This document shows positions 7,310 through 15,065 of a stretch of 16,202 nt of DNA, piece by piece (the first letter of the stretch is position 1; each line of letters begins with the position of its first letter). The stretch is from Phycisphaerales bacterium UBA5793 (GTDB lineage Bacteria; Planctomycetota; Phycisphaerae; Phycisphaerales; UBA5793). The notes beneath the pieces are model-generated. The model saw only the letters and a list, made by a program, of their open reading frames with translations. It did no database searches and was not told the DNA's origin. Both the position numbers and the translations under genes were made by a program. The stretch spans positions 15,685 to 31,886 of the forward strand of contig DIDT01000026.1 of assembly GCA_002418285.1 (NCBI GenBank), given 5' to 3'.

Positions 7310-8124
7310 CAGCATGGGTAGGTGTTGCTCCTCGTGTTCAGCTCAGTGAGCGTGGGCGCCGGGGTCATCGACCAGGTGAAGAGGGCATCGGTGTGCAGCA
7401 CGCTGCCCACGCAGTAGCGGTCATAGGCGGTGCCCGATGCCGGGATGAGGTTCGCGGCCGCGTCGACGATCACATCGAGCCCTGAGCCGCTGTAGGACGT
7501 CTCAACCGATCCGCCCGAGCGGGCGCAGTAGGTTCGCACCTCGCCGGTGGAGCAGATGGCTTCGCTCGACTTGATGACGGTCGAGCCGCTGTACTCCGTG
7601 ACGGTGATCGTCGCCTCATGCGAGACGCCGACGGTGCCGCCATCATGCGATCCGCTCCAGTGGAGGAAGTACCCGCTCGTGCAGTTCTCGTTCCAGTCGC
7701 TGTTCCACGGGCCGCAGTCGAGCGTGGCGACGCCCTGGAGCACGACGCGCGAGAGGATCTCCAGATACACCTCGATGACGTTGCCGCCGACAATCATCGC
7801 CGCGCGGATCGTGGTTCGCACCGCCAGGCTGTAGGGGCAGCCCGGCGCAGTGACGCCGCAGATCATCACGGCCGCGTCGTCGAAGACCAGCTCTCCGAAG
7901 GTCGGCACGTCGATGGTCAGCGCCGTCTTGCCGTCGGTCGTCTGGTTGAACTGGCAGCATGAGGTCGAGGCCGAGCAGCTCGCCGTCGCGTTGGCGTTGC
8001 CGCCGGTCTCGCAGCAGAGGTTGCTGGAGTCATGCGTGCCGACTGATGATGCGGGATCATCGGTGATGCCGGTGCACCCCGAGCCGCACTTGCAGCAGCG
8101 CTCTCGTCGCAGCAGCAGCGGCAT
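7309..8124 (-). CDS. Cysteine-rich virion-module protein, unknown
   Basis: A 271-aa protein of unknown family. It has 17 cysteines, nine of them in the first 57 residues: CCKCGSGC at 10-17, CC at 37-38, C50 and CC at 56-57. The remaining residues, from about 65 on, look like a beta-sandwich or jelly-roll. They are rich in Thr, Ser, Gly and Val, with strands such as TALTIDVP and EATITVTEYSGST, and sparser cysteines (102, 109, 147, 157, 196, 205, 246 and the last residue, all approximate). There is no signal peptide. ATG 8124 is chosen because it overlaps the hub gene stop as TGATG; a start further upstream would be out-of-frame Arg-rich sequence. Placed after the tail-tip gene, it may be a tail fibre or surface adhesin stabilised by disulfides or zinc, but this is inference. 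Confidence 0.72.
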   Translation of the reverse strand: MPLLLRRERCCKCGSGCTGITDDPASSVGTHDSSNLCCETGGNANATASCSASTSCCQFNQTTDGKTALTIDVPTFGELVFDDAAVMICGVTAPGCPYSLAVRTTIRAAMIVGGNVIEVYLEILSRVVLQGVATLDCGPWNSDWNENCTSGYFLHWSGSHDGGTVGVSHEATITVTEYSGSTVIKSSEAICSTGEVRTYCARSGGSVETSYSGSGLDVIVDAAANLIPASGTAYDRYCVGSVLHTDALFTWSMTPAPTLTELNTRSNTYPC

Positions 8125-10400
8125 CAGGCGCTCTCCTCGTAGACGCCGTTGGCCCAGGTGAAGAGGTACTCGACGACGACGGTGCCGTCGACCTTGCGCA
8201 CGATCTCCGGCCACATCTGCACAATCATGCCCAGCGGCACCGGTCGCAGATCGAGCGGGCAGGCCGGGCTGCCGCCCGTATCGTTCAGCTCGTCATTCGT
8301 GATGCCGATGCCGAGGTAGTTGCCCCCGGTGCCGTCATTGATGAGTTCGAAGCGGTTGTGCGCCGTGCCACTGACGCCTCCGCTCACCGTGGTCCATTTG
8401 CTCGCGCCCAGGCCGGTGTCGCTCTTGTACACCTCGACGAAGTCGTAGTCAAAGACGTTGGCTGTTGCCGATGGATCGTTGCCCGTAATCTTCGCACTGA
8501 AGGGCGGCAGCGCGATTCGTGATGCCGGAGGCGTGGCCACTTTGGCGTGTGTGGCGCCATCCCGTGCGCCTGATGACGGCCCGGACAATCCCGCCACAGG
8601 CGGACCTCCGGCGCTTCGACTCACTCCCATCAGATTGCCCCGAGCGGTCGCAGCGCCGATGCCGGATCCGCGCGACATCCGTGAGCCAATGACGCGTTGG
8701 AGATAGTCGCTGGTGATCTGGTTGTGCATTCCCAGATGCGCAACGGTGCGCAGCACGCCCTGTTGTCCGCTCACGCTCGCCACCCAGACGACGCGCGTCA
8801 CCGAACCATCCGGATCGACATCATGAAGCCCGGGGTACTCCTTGATTTCGATCTGGGCGTTCTGCTGGGTGATGAGCGCCTCGGCATACTTGACGGCGAT
8901 CGCCTTGATGGCATCGAGATTGACCTCGGTGACCGGCCCGGGCACCAGCGGCGTCTCGCGGTATTGCACCTGGAGATCGGGGAAGTGGAAGACAGGCACG
9001 CCTTCCGCCAGAGCCGCGTCGATCACCGAGGGCGTGTCATCGCCCACGACGACACCGGCGGCGAAGTAGTACACCGAGATGAAGTAGTCGGAGTAATCAC
9101 CCGCGCTGGGCAGGTGGCAGAAGGTGAAATCGAGCTGCACCGTGCCAAGCTCAGTGGCGGCGGCGTGCAGCGCCGGGGTTCGACCGGTGACGCGCACGAG
9201 CGGTCGCGGCGAAGTGAACACGCCGGTGCGCAGATCGAAGGCGATGCCATCCTCGACGCCCTTGGTCGCCGGGTTGCTCCACATCTTCAGCTGATCTTCG
9301 CGGGCGGCCGAACTGGTGAGGACGAACCTGGCGGGATCATCGCCGGCGGCGTCGATGAGGCGCGAGACGAAGGTCCAGCCGTTGGCCAGGTCATCATCAT
9401 GCAGGCGGAACATGCGGTAGATCGACGCCTGGGCCAGGCCGCGATACTGCTCGGCGACGTCGGCGTACTCGTTGTTGAAGACCTGAATGGGCGTCTTGCC
9501 GCTGGGCCACCATGACAGAGTCGTGAGCGGGGCGATCGTGCCGTCGGTGTCGACGCCGACGAACTGGAGCGGCACATCGCCCTCACCGATGTCCGTCAGC
9601 GTGCGATTGCGCTCGATGAGGTTGCGCGTCGGCGCGCTGGTGATGATGCACTTGCCCGGGGTGTTCGGCGCGAGCGTGACAGGAGCGCTGGGCAGTGGAT
9701 TGACGCCAACGTCAGGCGCGGTCGGTGCGGTCGGCGGGTCGACGAGTTTCACGATCGAATAGGTGCCGTCCTGGTTGAACGCGAAGGCGTGCCGCGTCCA
9801 CTCCAGCATCCGCTGCAGTTCGGTCGGCGCATCAGCGCCACGCCACAGGATCTCACTGGGCGGGTCGAATGCATCGAGTGATTCGATGAGCGGTCCGGGC
9901 AACGTTCCCTCGCGAAAGGTCAGCACGCCGATGGCATCGATGCACTTGGTGATGAGGTCGCTGCACTTGACCACGGGCGCGATGATCTGACCGGCAGGAT
10001 CGACGGGATTGAGCAGACCGTCGAAGAGGCAGCCGCCGCGACCGCCGTTGAGTTTCGAGCGGTCGTCTTCGAGGTAGAGATCCCACGCCAGGCTCTGCGA
10101 TGGTGATGACCGGTCCGTCGATCCCCAATCCGCCTCTTTCACATCGACAATGCGCCACCCGACCACATCCACCGAGTCATTGTTGAGACCGAGGCGGATG
10201 GTGATGGCGGTGATCGTGCTGAGGTCGGCGGGCAGCTTGTCGCGTTCCGGCTTGGCAATCGTGGCGACGACGGTCTCCGGCCAGATGCCCAGGCCGCGAG
10301 CCACCGGCGCATTGACGCGCACGCGCACCGTGACATCGACGGGCGGATCGTCGCCGTAGGTCACGAGCAGATGATGGATCAGGTAGGGTGTCTGGGGCAT
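8124..10400 (-). CDS. Large tail-tip / baseplate hub candidate
   Basis: A 758-aa protein, the largest in the window. Its position two genes after the tape measure is where siphovirus hubs and tail-tip proteins sit. The first half (about 1-230) is beta-rich. It includes CSDLITKCIDAIGVLTF near 146-162 and WTRHAFAFNQDGTYSI near 201-216, the latter reminiscent of hub domains that contact the tube end. The middle (about 231-570) is mixed and has no motif I recognise. A low-complexity Gly/Ser/Ala/Pro linker at about 576-631 leads to a separate C-terminal domain (632-758). That domain has FVEVYKS, GGVSGTAHNRFELIN and LGMIVQMWPEI, a layout I associate with planctomycete phage proteins. The TGATG overlap with the preceding gene supports ATG 10400. 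Hub assignment is by context, not by a diagnostic motif. Confidence 0.68.
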   Translation of the reverse strand: MPQTPYLIHHLLVTYGDDPPVDVTVRVRVNAPVARGLGIWPETVVATIAKPERDKLPADLSTITAITIRLGLNNDSVDVVGWRIVDVKEADWGSTDRSSPSQSLAWDLYLEDDRSKLNGGRGGCLFDGLLNPVDPAGQIIAPVVKCSDLITKCIDAIGVLTFREGTLPGPLIESLDAFDPPSEILWRGADAPTELQRMLEWTRHAFAFNQDGTYSIVKLVDPPTAPTAPDVGVNPLPSAPVTLAPNTPGKCIITSAPTRNLIERNRTLTDIGEGDVPLQFVGVDTDGTIAPLTTLSWWPSGKTPIQVFNNEYADVAEQYRGLAQASIYRMFRLHDDDLANGWTFVSRLIDAAGDDPARFVLTSSAAREDQLKMWSNPATKGVEDGIAFDLRTGVFTSPRPLVRVTGRTPALHAAATELGTVQLDFTFCHLPSAGDYSDYFISVYYFAAGVVVGDDTPSVIDAALAEGVPVFHFPDLQVQYRETPLVPGPVTEVNLDAIKAIAVKYAEALITQQNAQIEIKEYPGLHDVDPDGSVTRVVWVASVSGQQGVLRTVAHLGMHNQITSDYLQRVIGSRMSRGSGIGAATARGNLMGVSRSAGGPPVAGLSGPSSGARDGATHAKVATPPASRIALPPFSAKITGNDPSATANVFDYDFVEVYKSDTGLGASKWTTVSGGVSGTAHNRFELINDGTGGNYLGIGITNDELNDTGGSPACPLDLRPVPLGMIVQMWPEIVRKVDGTVVVEYLFTWANGVYEESA

Positions 10401-12115
10401 CAGGTGATGAACTGCGCGATCGGCGCGCGGGGTTTGGGAATGGGCGTGCCGACGGGAATGAGGAAGCTCATGCGCCACGTCGTCTGGCAGTGGTGCGCGT
10501 CGATCCGGACGAGCTCCTGCTCGGTGTCGCCGTCCTGCCAGTCGGCGTAATCGATGCCGCCCTCGGCCGGCGGCGGCGGCGGCTTGACGTAGCGATCGCC
10601 GCCGTCGGTGTCACGCAGGGCCACAGCGCGACCGATGATGTCCACGAGGATGGGCTGGGTCTCGGCGAAGAAGAAGAAGGGCTCCAGGTCGGGGTAGATC
10701 GAGGCCACGCGCCGCTTCTTGCCGCCGCGTCTGCTCACGCCCTCCTGCCAGGACACAATGCCTGTGCCGTCGCTTGTATTGAGGGCGGTGAACTGGAACG
10801 TGATGCGCTTGTCGCCGTAAACGTCGTAGGTGAGGCTCTGACTCACGATGCGGGCGATGACCGCGAGGGCGTCCCGGACGGCGTCGATTTCCTGCTGGGC
10901 GTTGGCGCCCACGAAGAAGCCGCTACGCACGTAGCGCACGCGGCCCTGCTCATCGGTCTCGACCTGGTTGGTCTGGCTCGCGTTGTCGATGTTGGGAATG
11001 GTGCTCCATTCCGTGGGCACATCACTCACGCTGTATGTGCCGCTCAGGTCATCATCAGCCGTGTCGATGCGCACTTCGCGGCGAGTGCCCTCGGTCTGCG
11101 CCGGCAGGTTGGCCTCGATGAAGGTGCGGGCGCTGTTGCCATCCTCCATCTCCACCGTGCCCGACCAGGATTCCTCGGTCACGCTTCCGGAAGTCGTCGT
11201 CTTCGAATAGGTGTACTGGTGATCGTGGACCGTGGCTGATGTATTGCGCCGGGTGGTCTCTTCGTCGCTGACACGGTAGGTGCCGCTCTCATCATCATCG
11301 GCCACATCGATCTGGATCTCACGATCGAAGCCCGCGATCGTCGCGGGCAGATTGGCATTGATGAACGCCAGCGCCGAGTTGCCCGGCACCATCTCCACCT
11401 GACCGGTCCGAACCCGGCTGACCTGATCGCCAAAGCGCCAGACCGTCGTCTCCGTCCATGTGTGGTTGCGCACCGCGCCTGAGCCGTTGCGCCGTTCGCT
11501 GCGCGTATCGGTGAGTGTGTACGTCGCTTCGGTGTCGGTGTCGTCGGTGCTGATGTCCAGCGTGCGCAGGTACCCGCCCGGCTGGTCGGGCAGATTGGCT
11601 TCGATCCAGGTGCGGGCGCTGGTCGCCGCCTGTGTCGTCACCTGGCCGCTGCGAACCGTCTCCGATGTCCCGTCCTCATCAGTCTTGATCCGCTCGGTGT
11701 ACGTGTGGTCGATCAGGCCCGCGGTGACGTTGACAGGGACAAGGGCATGAACGTTGAGGTTGAAGGTTTCGAGCAGGCCGTATTGCTCACGGCCATCTGG
11801 CGCGATGCTCGCCACCGGGCCATGATGGCAGTTGGCGGCGAGCAGCTCGTAGACGATCTGATCCTCACGGTAGAGCCGGAAGTCCTGCGCTGAAGTGATG
11901 CACTGCGAGCGGAGGTTGTCGATCTGCGTCTTGAGGTTCGCCAGGTTGGTGCCTTCGACTTCGGTGCGGACGGCAAAGTCGTAGCTGCGGAAGACATCGT
12001 GATTCGCCCCGCGCCGCTCGAGGCGCGAGTTCATGGTGTAACCGATGACGCGATGCGTGGCCGCGCCGAAGGTGAGCTTGCTCACGTTGCGAAGTTGGGC
12101 CTGCGTGACTGCCAT
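10400..12115 (-). CDS. Tail protein with three 81-residue tandem repeats
   Basis: A 571-aa protein directly after the tape measure, a slot usually held by a distal tail protein. Residues 1-135 form an N-terminal domain (FGAATHRVIGYTMNS and VRTEVEGTNLANLKTQ). Three tandem units of exactly 81 residues follow, beginning near 137, 218 and 299. Each has an H-x-Y/W-T strand, S/T-G-x-V (156, 237, 318), I-x-ANLP (171, 252, 333) and a DDxxSGTYxVSD-like segment. A degenerate fourth unit starts near 380 (VRSGFF at about 397). The C-terminal part (about 425-571) is non-repetitive and includes PPPPPAEGG near 525. Repeated beta domains suggest a fibre, collar or tail-decorating role. TAATG overlap with the tape measure stop sets the start at 12115. 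Exact function unknown. Confidence 0.72.
   Translation of the reverse strand: MAVTQAQLRNVSKLTFGAATHRVIGYTMNSRLERRGANHDVFRSYDFAVRTEVEGTNLANLKTQIDNLRSQCITSAQDFRLYREDQIVYELLAANCHHGPVASIAPDGREQYGLLETFNLNVHALVPVNVTAGLIDHTYTERIKTDEDGTSETVRSGQVTTQAATSARTWIEANLPDQPGGYLRTLDISTDDTDTEATYTLTDTRSERRNGSGAVRNHTWTETTVWRFGDQVSRVRTGQVEMVPGNSALAFINANLPATIAGFDREIQIDVADDDESGTYRVSDEETTRRNTSATVHDHQYTYSKTTTSGSVTEESWSGTVEMEDGNSARTFIEANLPAQTEGTRREVRIDTADDDLSGTYSVSDVPTEWSTIPNIDNASQTNQVETDEQGRVRYVRSGFFVGANAQQEIDAVRDALAVIARIVSQSLTYDVYGDKRITFQFTALNTSDGTGIVSWQEGVSRRGGKKRRVASIYPDLEPFFFFAETQPILVDIIGRAVALRDTDGGDRYVKPPPPPAEGGIDYADWQDGDTEQELVRIDAHHCQTTWRMSFLIPVGTPIPKPRAPIAQFIT
10856..11707 (-). repeat. Tandem repeat inside the 571-aa tail protein gene (3 x 243 bases plus a partial fourth)
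   Basis: In the encoded protein, units occupy about 11465-11707, 11222-11464 and 10979-11221, with a decayed fourth at about 10856-10978. The spacing of the ANLP and SG-V anchors is exactly 81 codons twice. Units two and three are the closest pair (GTVEMEDGNSA against GQVEMVPGNSA), and unit one is more diverged. This indicates internal duplication with preserved frame and length. Similarity is clear in the protein and only partial in the DNA, so the duplications are not recent. Confidence 0.85.
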
Positions 12116-13146
12116 TACTCAAGCGCTCGAATCTGCCGCTGGCTGAGCAGCTTCTCCCGGACCTTCTCTCCCAAATCGCGGCCGGCGCCATAGGGGTCGA
12201 AACCAAAGTCCCGCAACGGATTCGTCACCCTCGTTCCGAGCCTGCTCTCGCTCAGGTCCTCAGCCAGTGCGGGGATGTCGCGGTCCTTGATGTGCTTGAG
12301 CGTGTCGGACCAACTGCGGAACTCCTCTCCGACCAACTTGGCGGCGGGCAGGAGCGTTTCACGGATCGCCGTTGCCACGTCTTCCACAGATTTGGAATCG
12401 AACCCCTCTCCGATAAATCCGCTGATGAGACCCTGGGCGAGACTCTGTTTCAAGGCCTCGATCGCTCGCGTTGTCTTGTCGATGACGTTGGCAAATTGAT
12501 CAGCTTGTCCAACCTCCTCGCTGCTGTAGACCTCGCCGAGCTTGCGGGCCTCGTCGGTGAATCCCTTGAGCACACCGGTGCCGCGACCGATGATGTCGAT
12601 AGTGCGTGAAGCATCCTCGCCAAAGAGCTTCTGGGCGATTGCCACGCGGCGGGAGTGATTATCCAGCGCACCCAGGCCGTCAACCACGTCGGGGAAGATG
12701 TCATTGATATCGCGGGCATTCCCGGCGGCGTCGCGGATGGACACGCTGAGTGCATCGAAGTTCTGCTTCGCGGCCAGGTTGCCCGAGGCCGCTTCTCCGA
12801 TCTGCTGATTGAGCTTCGTGAGCTGCCGCTCGACCGCTCCGGCGTCCTGGCCGAATCCCTTGTAGGCGCCGCGAAGCGCCGACACCAGCTCGACGTTGAC
12901 GCCGATCCGGCTGGAGATGCGCAGCAGCTCCTGATTGGCGAAGGCGGTCTCTTTGACACTCTGCGCGATCGCGCCGCCGACATTCTTGAGCAGCTGGATC
13001 GAGCCGAGCAGTGGGTTATTGACGAAGTTCGTGACCGTGTGGCCGAACACCTCGTTGGCGACCTGCGCATCGAGCAACCCCTTGGTGTACTCGCTGGAGT
13101 CCAGGCCCAGAAACGCGCGAATTGATCCGAGGGAGAACGCACTCAT
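12115..13146 (-). CDS. Short phage tail tape measure protein
   Basis: A 343-aa mostly helical protein. The N-terminus FLGLDSSEYTKGLLDAQ (12-28) is typical of tape measures. Long amphipathic helices follow, such as ELLRISSRIGVNVELVSALR and AVERQLTKLNQQIGEA (about 73-120), similar to the TP901-type tape-measure core. It sits between the chaperone-position gene and the tail-tip genes, as in siphophages. Tape measures normally set tail length at roughly 1.5 angstroms per residue, so 343 residues predict a tail of about 50 nm, very short for a siphovirus. No obvious membrane segment or peptidoglycan hydrolase domain is present. The start overlaps the previous stop as ATGA and the end overlaps the next start as TAATG. 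Confidence 0.8.
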   Translation of the reverse strand: MSAFSLGSIRAFLGLDSSEYTKGLLDAQVANEVFGHTVTNFVNNPLLGSIQLLKNVGGAIAQSVKETAFANQELLRISSRIGVNVELVSALRGAYKGFGQDAGAVERQLTKLNQQIGEAASGNLAAKQNFDALSVSIRDAAGNARDINDIFPDVVDGLGALDNHSRRVAIAQKLFGEDASRTIDIIGRGTGVLKGFTDEARKLGEVYSSEEVGQADQFANVIDKTTRAIEALKQSLAQGLISGFIGEGFDSKSVEDVATAIRETLLPAAKLVGEEFRSWSDTLKHIKDRDIPALAEDLSESRLGTRVTNPLRDFGFDPYGAGRDLGEKVREKLLSQRQIRALE

Positions 13147-13643
13147 GACGCGTCGGCGGCGGCTCCCTTCTGCGGTTCAACGGGAGTCGATGCGCTGGGC
13201 GCACCGATGGTTCGTCCGGGAGGGAGGTTCGCCGCCAGCTTCGCGCGTGCCTTCGTGACACCGTCGTCCTCGGCGATGAGCGAGAATGAGCCGTCGAGGT
13301 AGGGCGTGAGGTCTTCGCCGCGATGCTTCGCCGCCAGCGTGAGGTACTGGAGCAGGATGACGATCGCTTCCTGCGTGCTGAGCGGTTCGACGTGGAGGAC
13401 ATCGCCTCGCGCTTCGCACCAGGCCGCGCAGTCCGCGAACAGGTAGTCGATGAGCCTCATCGCCAGGTTTCTGACTGCCGCGCGCAGATCGGCCTCGTTG
13501 GGATAATCAGCACGGCGCACACGGTGCTCGAATGTCGCCAGGTTGCATGCGTCCGGATGCGCCGCCTCACACAGCACGCCGCGAATGCGGACGACGTAGA
13601 GGAATCCGGCGGTGCCGTCGAGGTCCACGAGGATGGGTTGCAT
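13143..13643 (-). CDS. Probable tail assembly chaperone (by position)
   Basis: A 166-aa acidic helical protein between the tail tube and tape measure genes, the place of tail assembly chaperones such as lambda gpG/gpT. Strand-rich residues 1-25 (MQPILVDLDGTAGFLYVV) precede helices including RAAVRNLAMRLIDYLFADC and EAIVILLQYLTLAAKHRG. The last 30 residues are a Pro/Ala/Ser-rich tail. ATG 13643 is preceded by GGAG about ten bases upstream. Its TGA overlaps the tape measure ATG as ATGA. I see no slippery heptamer or second overlapping chaperone frame, so the usual programmed frameshift appears absent. No family is recognised from sequence; the assignment is contextual. Confidence 0.55.
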   Translation of the reverse strand: MQPILVDLDGTAGFLYVVRIRGVLCEAAHPDACNLATFEHRVRRADYPNEADLRAAVRNLAMRLIDYLFADCAAWCEARGDVLHVEPLSTQEAIVILLQYLTLAAKHRGEDLTPYLDGSFSLIAEDDGVTKARAKLAANLPPGRTIGAPSASTPVEPQKGAAADAS

Positions 13644-13681
13644 GCTTCAGGTCTCCAATTCGAATGGCCTTCAACGGGCGT

Positions 13682-13696
13682 TCGACGCGGCGTCGA
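13682..13696 (-). terminator. Stem-loop after the tail tube gene (processing, stability or weak terminator)
   Basis: TCGACG-CGG-CGTCGA forms a perfect 6-base-pair stem with a 3-base loop. It lies in the 63-base gap after the tail tube stop (13707), the widest gap in the phage operon. There is no U-tract in the transcribed direction, so full termination is doubtful. A 3' stabiliser or partial terminator would help make tail tube protein more abundant than the downstream proteins. Confidence 0.4.
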
Positions 13697-13706
13697 GCCG
13701 CTGTGA

Positions 13707-14225
13707 TCACGGGACGTAGTTGAGCACGCCGAGCTTGATCGTCGGCAGGTCCGCCGCCGTCGGCAGGGTGATGAATTCCAGGCGATGCACGTGATCGCCC
13801 TTGCCGTTGAGCACCATGCTCGGGCCGCGATCGAAGGTGAGGGCCTCGAAGATGAAGTCGCGCGTCGTGTCAGCGCCCAGGCCCTTCGGATGGCAGCGGA
13901 TGCGCTTGGTCGGAACCGAGCCGCCCAGCGTGCCGAGGTGCAGATCGATCACGCCGGCGTTGTCGGTGTTGCCAGTGAGCCACCAGTCCTTGAAGAACGT
14001 CGCCTGGCCGACTTCCTTGAAATCGATCGCCACGCGGTAGATCTGCGAGTCGAGGCGTCGATCGAGGATCTGCCCGCCGGTCTGGCTCGCCTTCACATCG
14101 AGGTAGGCACGCTCGATGCTGATGCTCACGTCGCCGCTGAAGCCGAGGTCCGTGCCCGCGCCGGGGCCCGCGAAGAGCGTCGCCGCCATGCCGTCCCAGA
14201 TCTTGGTCTTGTCGTACTCTGGCAT
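13707..14225 (-). CDS. Major tail tube protein
   Basis: A 172-aa beta-rich protein with the character of siphophage tail tube subunits. Near the N-terminus, LFAGPGAGTDLGFSGDVSIS (17-36) and RAYLDVKASQTG (39-50) correspond to the first strands of the tube barrel. RLDSQIYRVAIDFKEVG (57-73), TKRIRCHPKGLG and RDFIFEALTFDRG continue the sheet. Many copies stack into hexameric rings forming the tail tube. The gene follows the terminator gene and precedes the chaperone and tape measure genes, the canonical place. It has the strongest ribosome binding site in the operon: AGGAGA about seven bases before ATG 14225, in a short true gap rather than an overlap. A hairpin follows the gene. Both features fit high expression of a multi-copy structural protein. 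Confidence 0.8.
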   Translation of the reverse strand: MPEYDKTKIWDGMAATLFAGPGAGTDLGFSGDVSISIERAYLDVKASQTGGQILDRRLDSQIYRVAIDFKEVGQATFFKDWWLTGNTDNAGVIDLHLGTLGGSVPTKRIRCHPKGLGADTTRDFIFEALTFDRGPSMVLNGKGDHVHRLEFITLPTAADLPTIKLGVLNYVP

Positions 14226-14235
14226 AACAAGTCTC
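14226..14235 (-). promoter_or_regulatory. Strong ribosome binding site of the tail tube gene
   Basis: On the minus strand the bases before ATG 14225 read AGGAGACTTGTT, a near-consensus Shine-Dalgarno sequence at good spacing that reaches into the preceding TAG. Most other genes of the operon depend on stop-start overlaps instead. This site would allow independent, high-level initiation. Confidence 0.7.
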
Positions 14236-14673
14236 CTACGCGAGTTGCCCCGCGGTGATGTTCAGATTCATGGTGAAGAGGAAGCGGCCGGCCTCGTCGG
14301 TGCCGATGCCTTGGGGCGCGGCGATGTCGAGTTCGAAGGCGAGCCAGTTGTTGCCGAGACTCACACGGCGCAGCGGCAGTCCATTGGCGTCGGTGAAGGC
14401 GTTGTAGATCGACCATGCGGCGTCGAGCCCGTTGCCCTGGTCGGCAGAGCGGACCATGACCTGCACGCTCAGTCGATCGAGCGGGTCATGCACCTTCGCC
14501 TGGCCGCCGGCCGGGCGCACGACCGCGTCGATCGTCCAGCCCGGATGCGTGTCAGGCAGATGAACGACGTACAGGTTGCGGCTCTGACCCTGACCGGGAA
14601 CGAAGACAAACGTCGTCGCGGCCGCGATAACCTTGGCCAACTCAGTGAGCAGATCGGTGAGTGTCGCGTTCAT
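14236..14673 (-). CDS. Phage tail terminator / minor tail completion protein
   Basis: A 145-aa protein. An N-terminal helix (MNATLTDLLTELAKVI) leads into an alpha/beta fold with strands such as LSVQVMVRSAD (68-78), WLAFELDIAAPQ and FLFTMNLNITAG. This matches tail terminator or minor capsid-type proteins, which cap the tube at the head-proximal end and join it to the closure ring. The length is normal for the family. Gene order (after gp10-like, before tail tube) is canonical. It starts with ATG 14673, overlapping the preceding stop as ATGA, and stops with TAG at 14236-14238, directly before the tail tube ribosome binding site. Fold and position support the call; I see no unique signature motif. 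Confidence 0.65.
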   Translation of the reverse strand: MNATLTDLLTELAKVIAAATTFVFVPGQGQSRNLYVVHLPDTHPGWTIDAVVRPAGGQAKVHDPLDRLSVQVMVRSADQGNGLDAAWSIYNAFTDANGLPLRRVSLGNNWLAFELDIAAPQGIGTDEAGRFLFTMNLNITAGQLA

Positions 14674-15065
14674 GAACCGGCCCTCCCCGCGAGGCGCTGG
14701 GCCATCAGCGGCACGGCGCGCTCGATGATGCCAGGGCCGTCTTCGTTGATCGCTGCGAGCATGAAATGCGACTGCCCGTTCTCGTGGCGAAGTTCGGACC
14801 GCTCATGCACGGCGGCGGCGTAGTGCGCACCGAAGCCGAACTCCCATCCGAGTCCGTTGGTGCCATCAACGGGGCGAGGCGCGATCGCCGAGTCCTGTGC
14901 CAGGAAGTTCGTCTTCTTCGGCGCCCGCTTCTGCGCCTGTGAGAAAATCGCCAAACTCACATGCTCGGAGAAGCGCCCCGCCTCATCATGCGACACGCGC
15001 GCGAAGGCATTGAGCCTCTGCGTGAATTCACTCAGGTCGAGTTTCATGCCGGTGTCGCCTGGCAT
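14670..15065 (-). CDS. HK97 gp10-like head-tail protein
   Basis: A 131-aa protein of the type placed between head closure and tail terminator in siphophages (HK97 gp10-like). A helical N-terminal half (EFTQRLNAFARVSHDEAGRF) is followed by AQKRAPKKTNFLAQDSA (44-60), typical of this family's basic APxxTGxLR-like stretch. Then come the strand-loop element GFGAHYAAAVHERSE (77-91) and HFMLAAINE before a C-terminal helix. ATG 15065 overlaps the stop of the 29-codon ORF as TAATG; the in-frame ATG at 15047 (MKLDLSEF) is an alternative start. The end overlaps the terminator gene as ATGA. Confidence 0.7.
   Translation of the reverse strand: MPGDTGMKLDLSEFTQRLNAFARVSHDEAGRFSEHVSLAIFSQAQKRAPKKTNFLAQDSAIAPRPVDGTNGLGWEFGFGAHYAAAVHERSELRHENGQSHFMLAAINEDGPGIIERAVPLMAQRLAGRAGS

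Noticed and set aside
10561..10575. Run of GGC/CGG triplets that looks like a microsatellite
   Set aside because: It encodes a short proline run in the 571-aa tail protein and is part of the coding sequence; too short to call a repeat locus.
10388..11239. Long plus-strand open frame (283 codons) opposite the repeat-protein gene, and similar ones such as 8697-9515
   Set aside because: They lie antisense to coupled, domain-bearing minus-strand genes, show no recognisable motif and are expected by chance in GC-rich coding DNA.
13143..13300. Programmed ribosomal frameshift in the tail chaperone gene
   Set aside because: No slippery heptamer such as AAAAAAG or GGGAAAA, and no open overlapping frame of suitable character before the tape measure.
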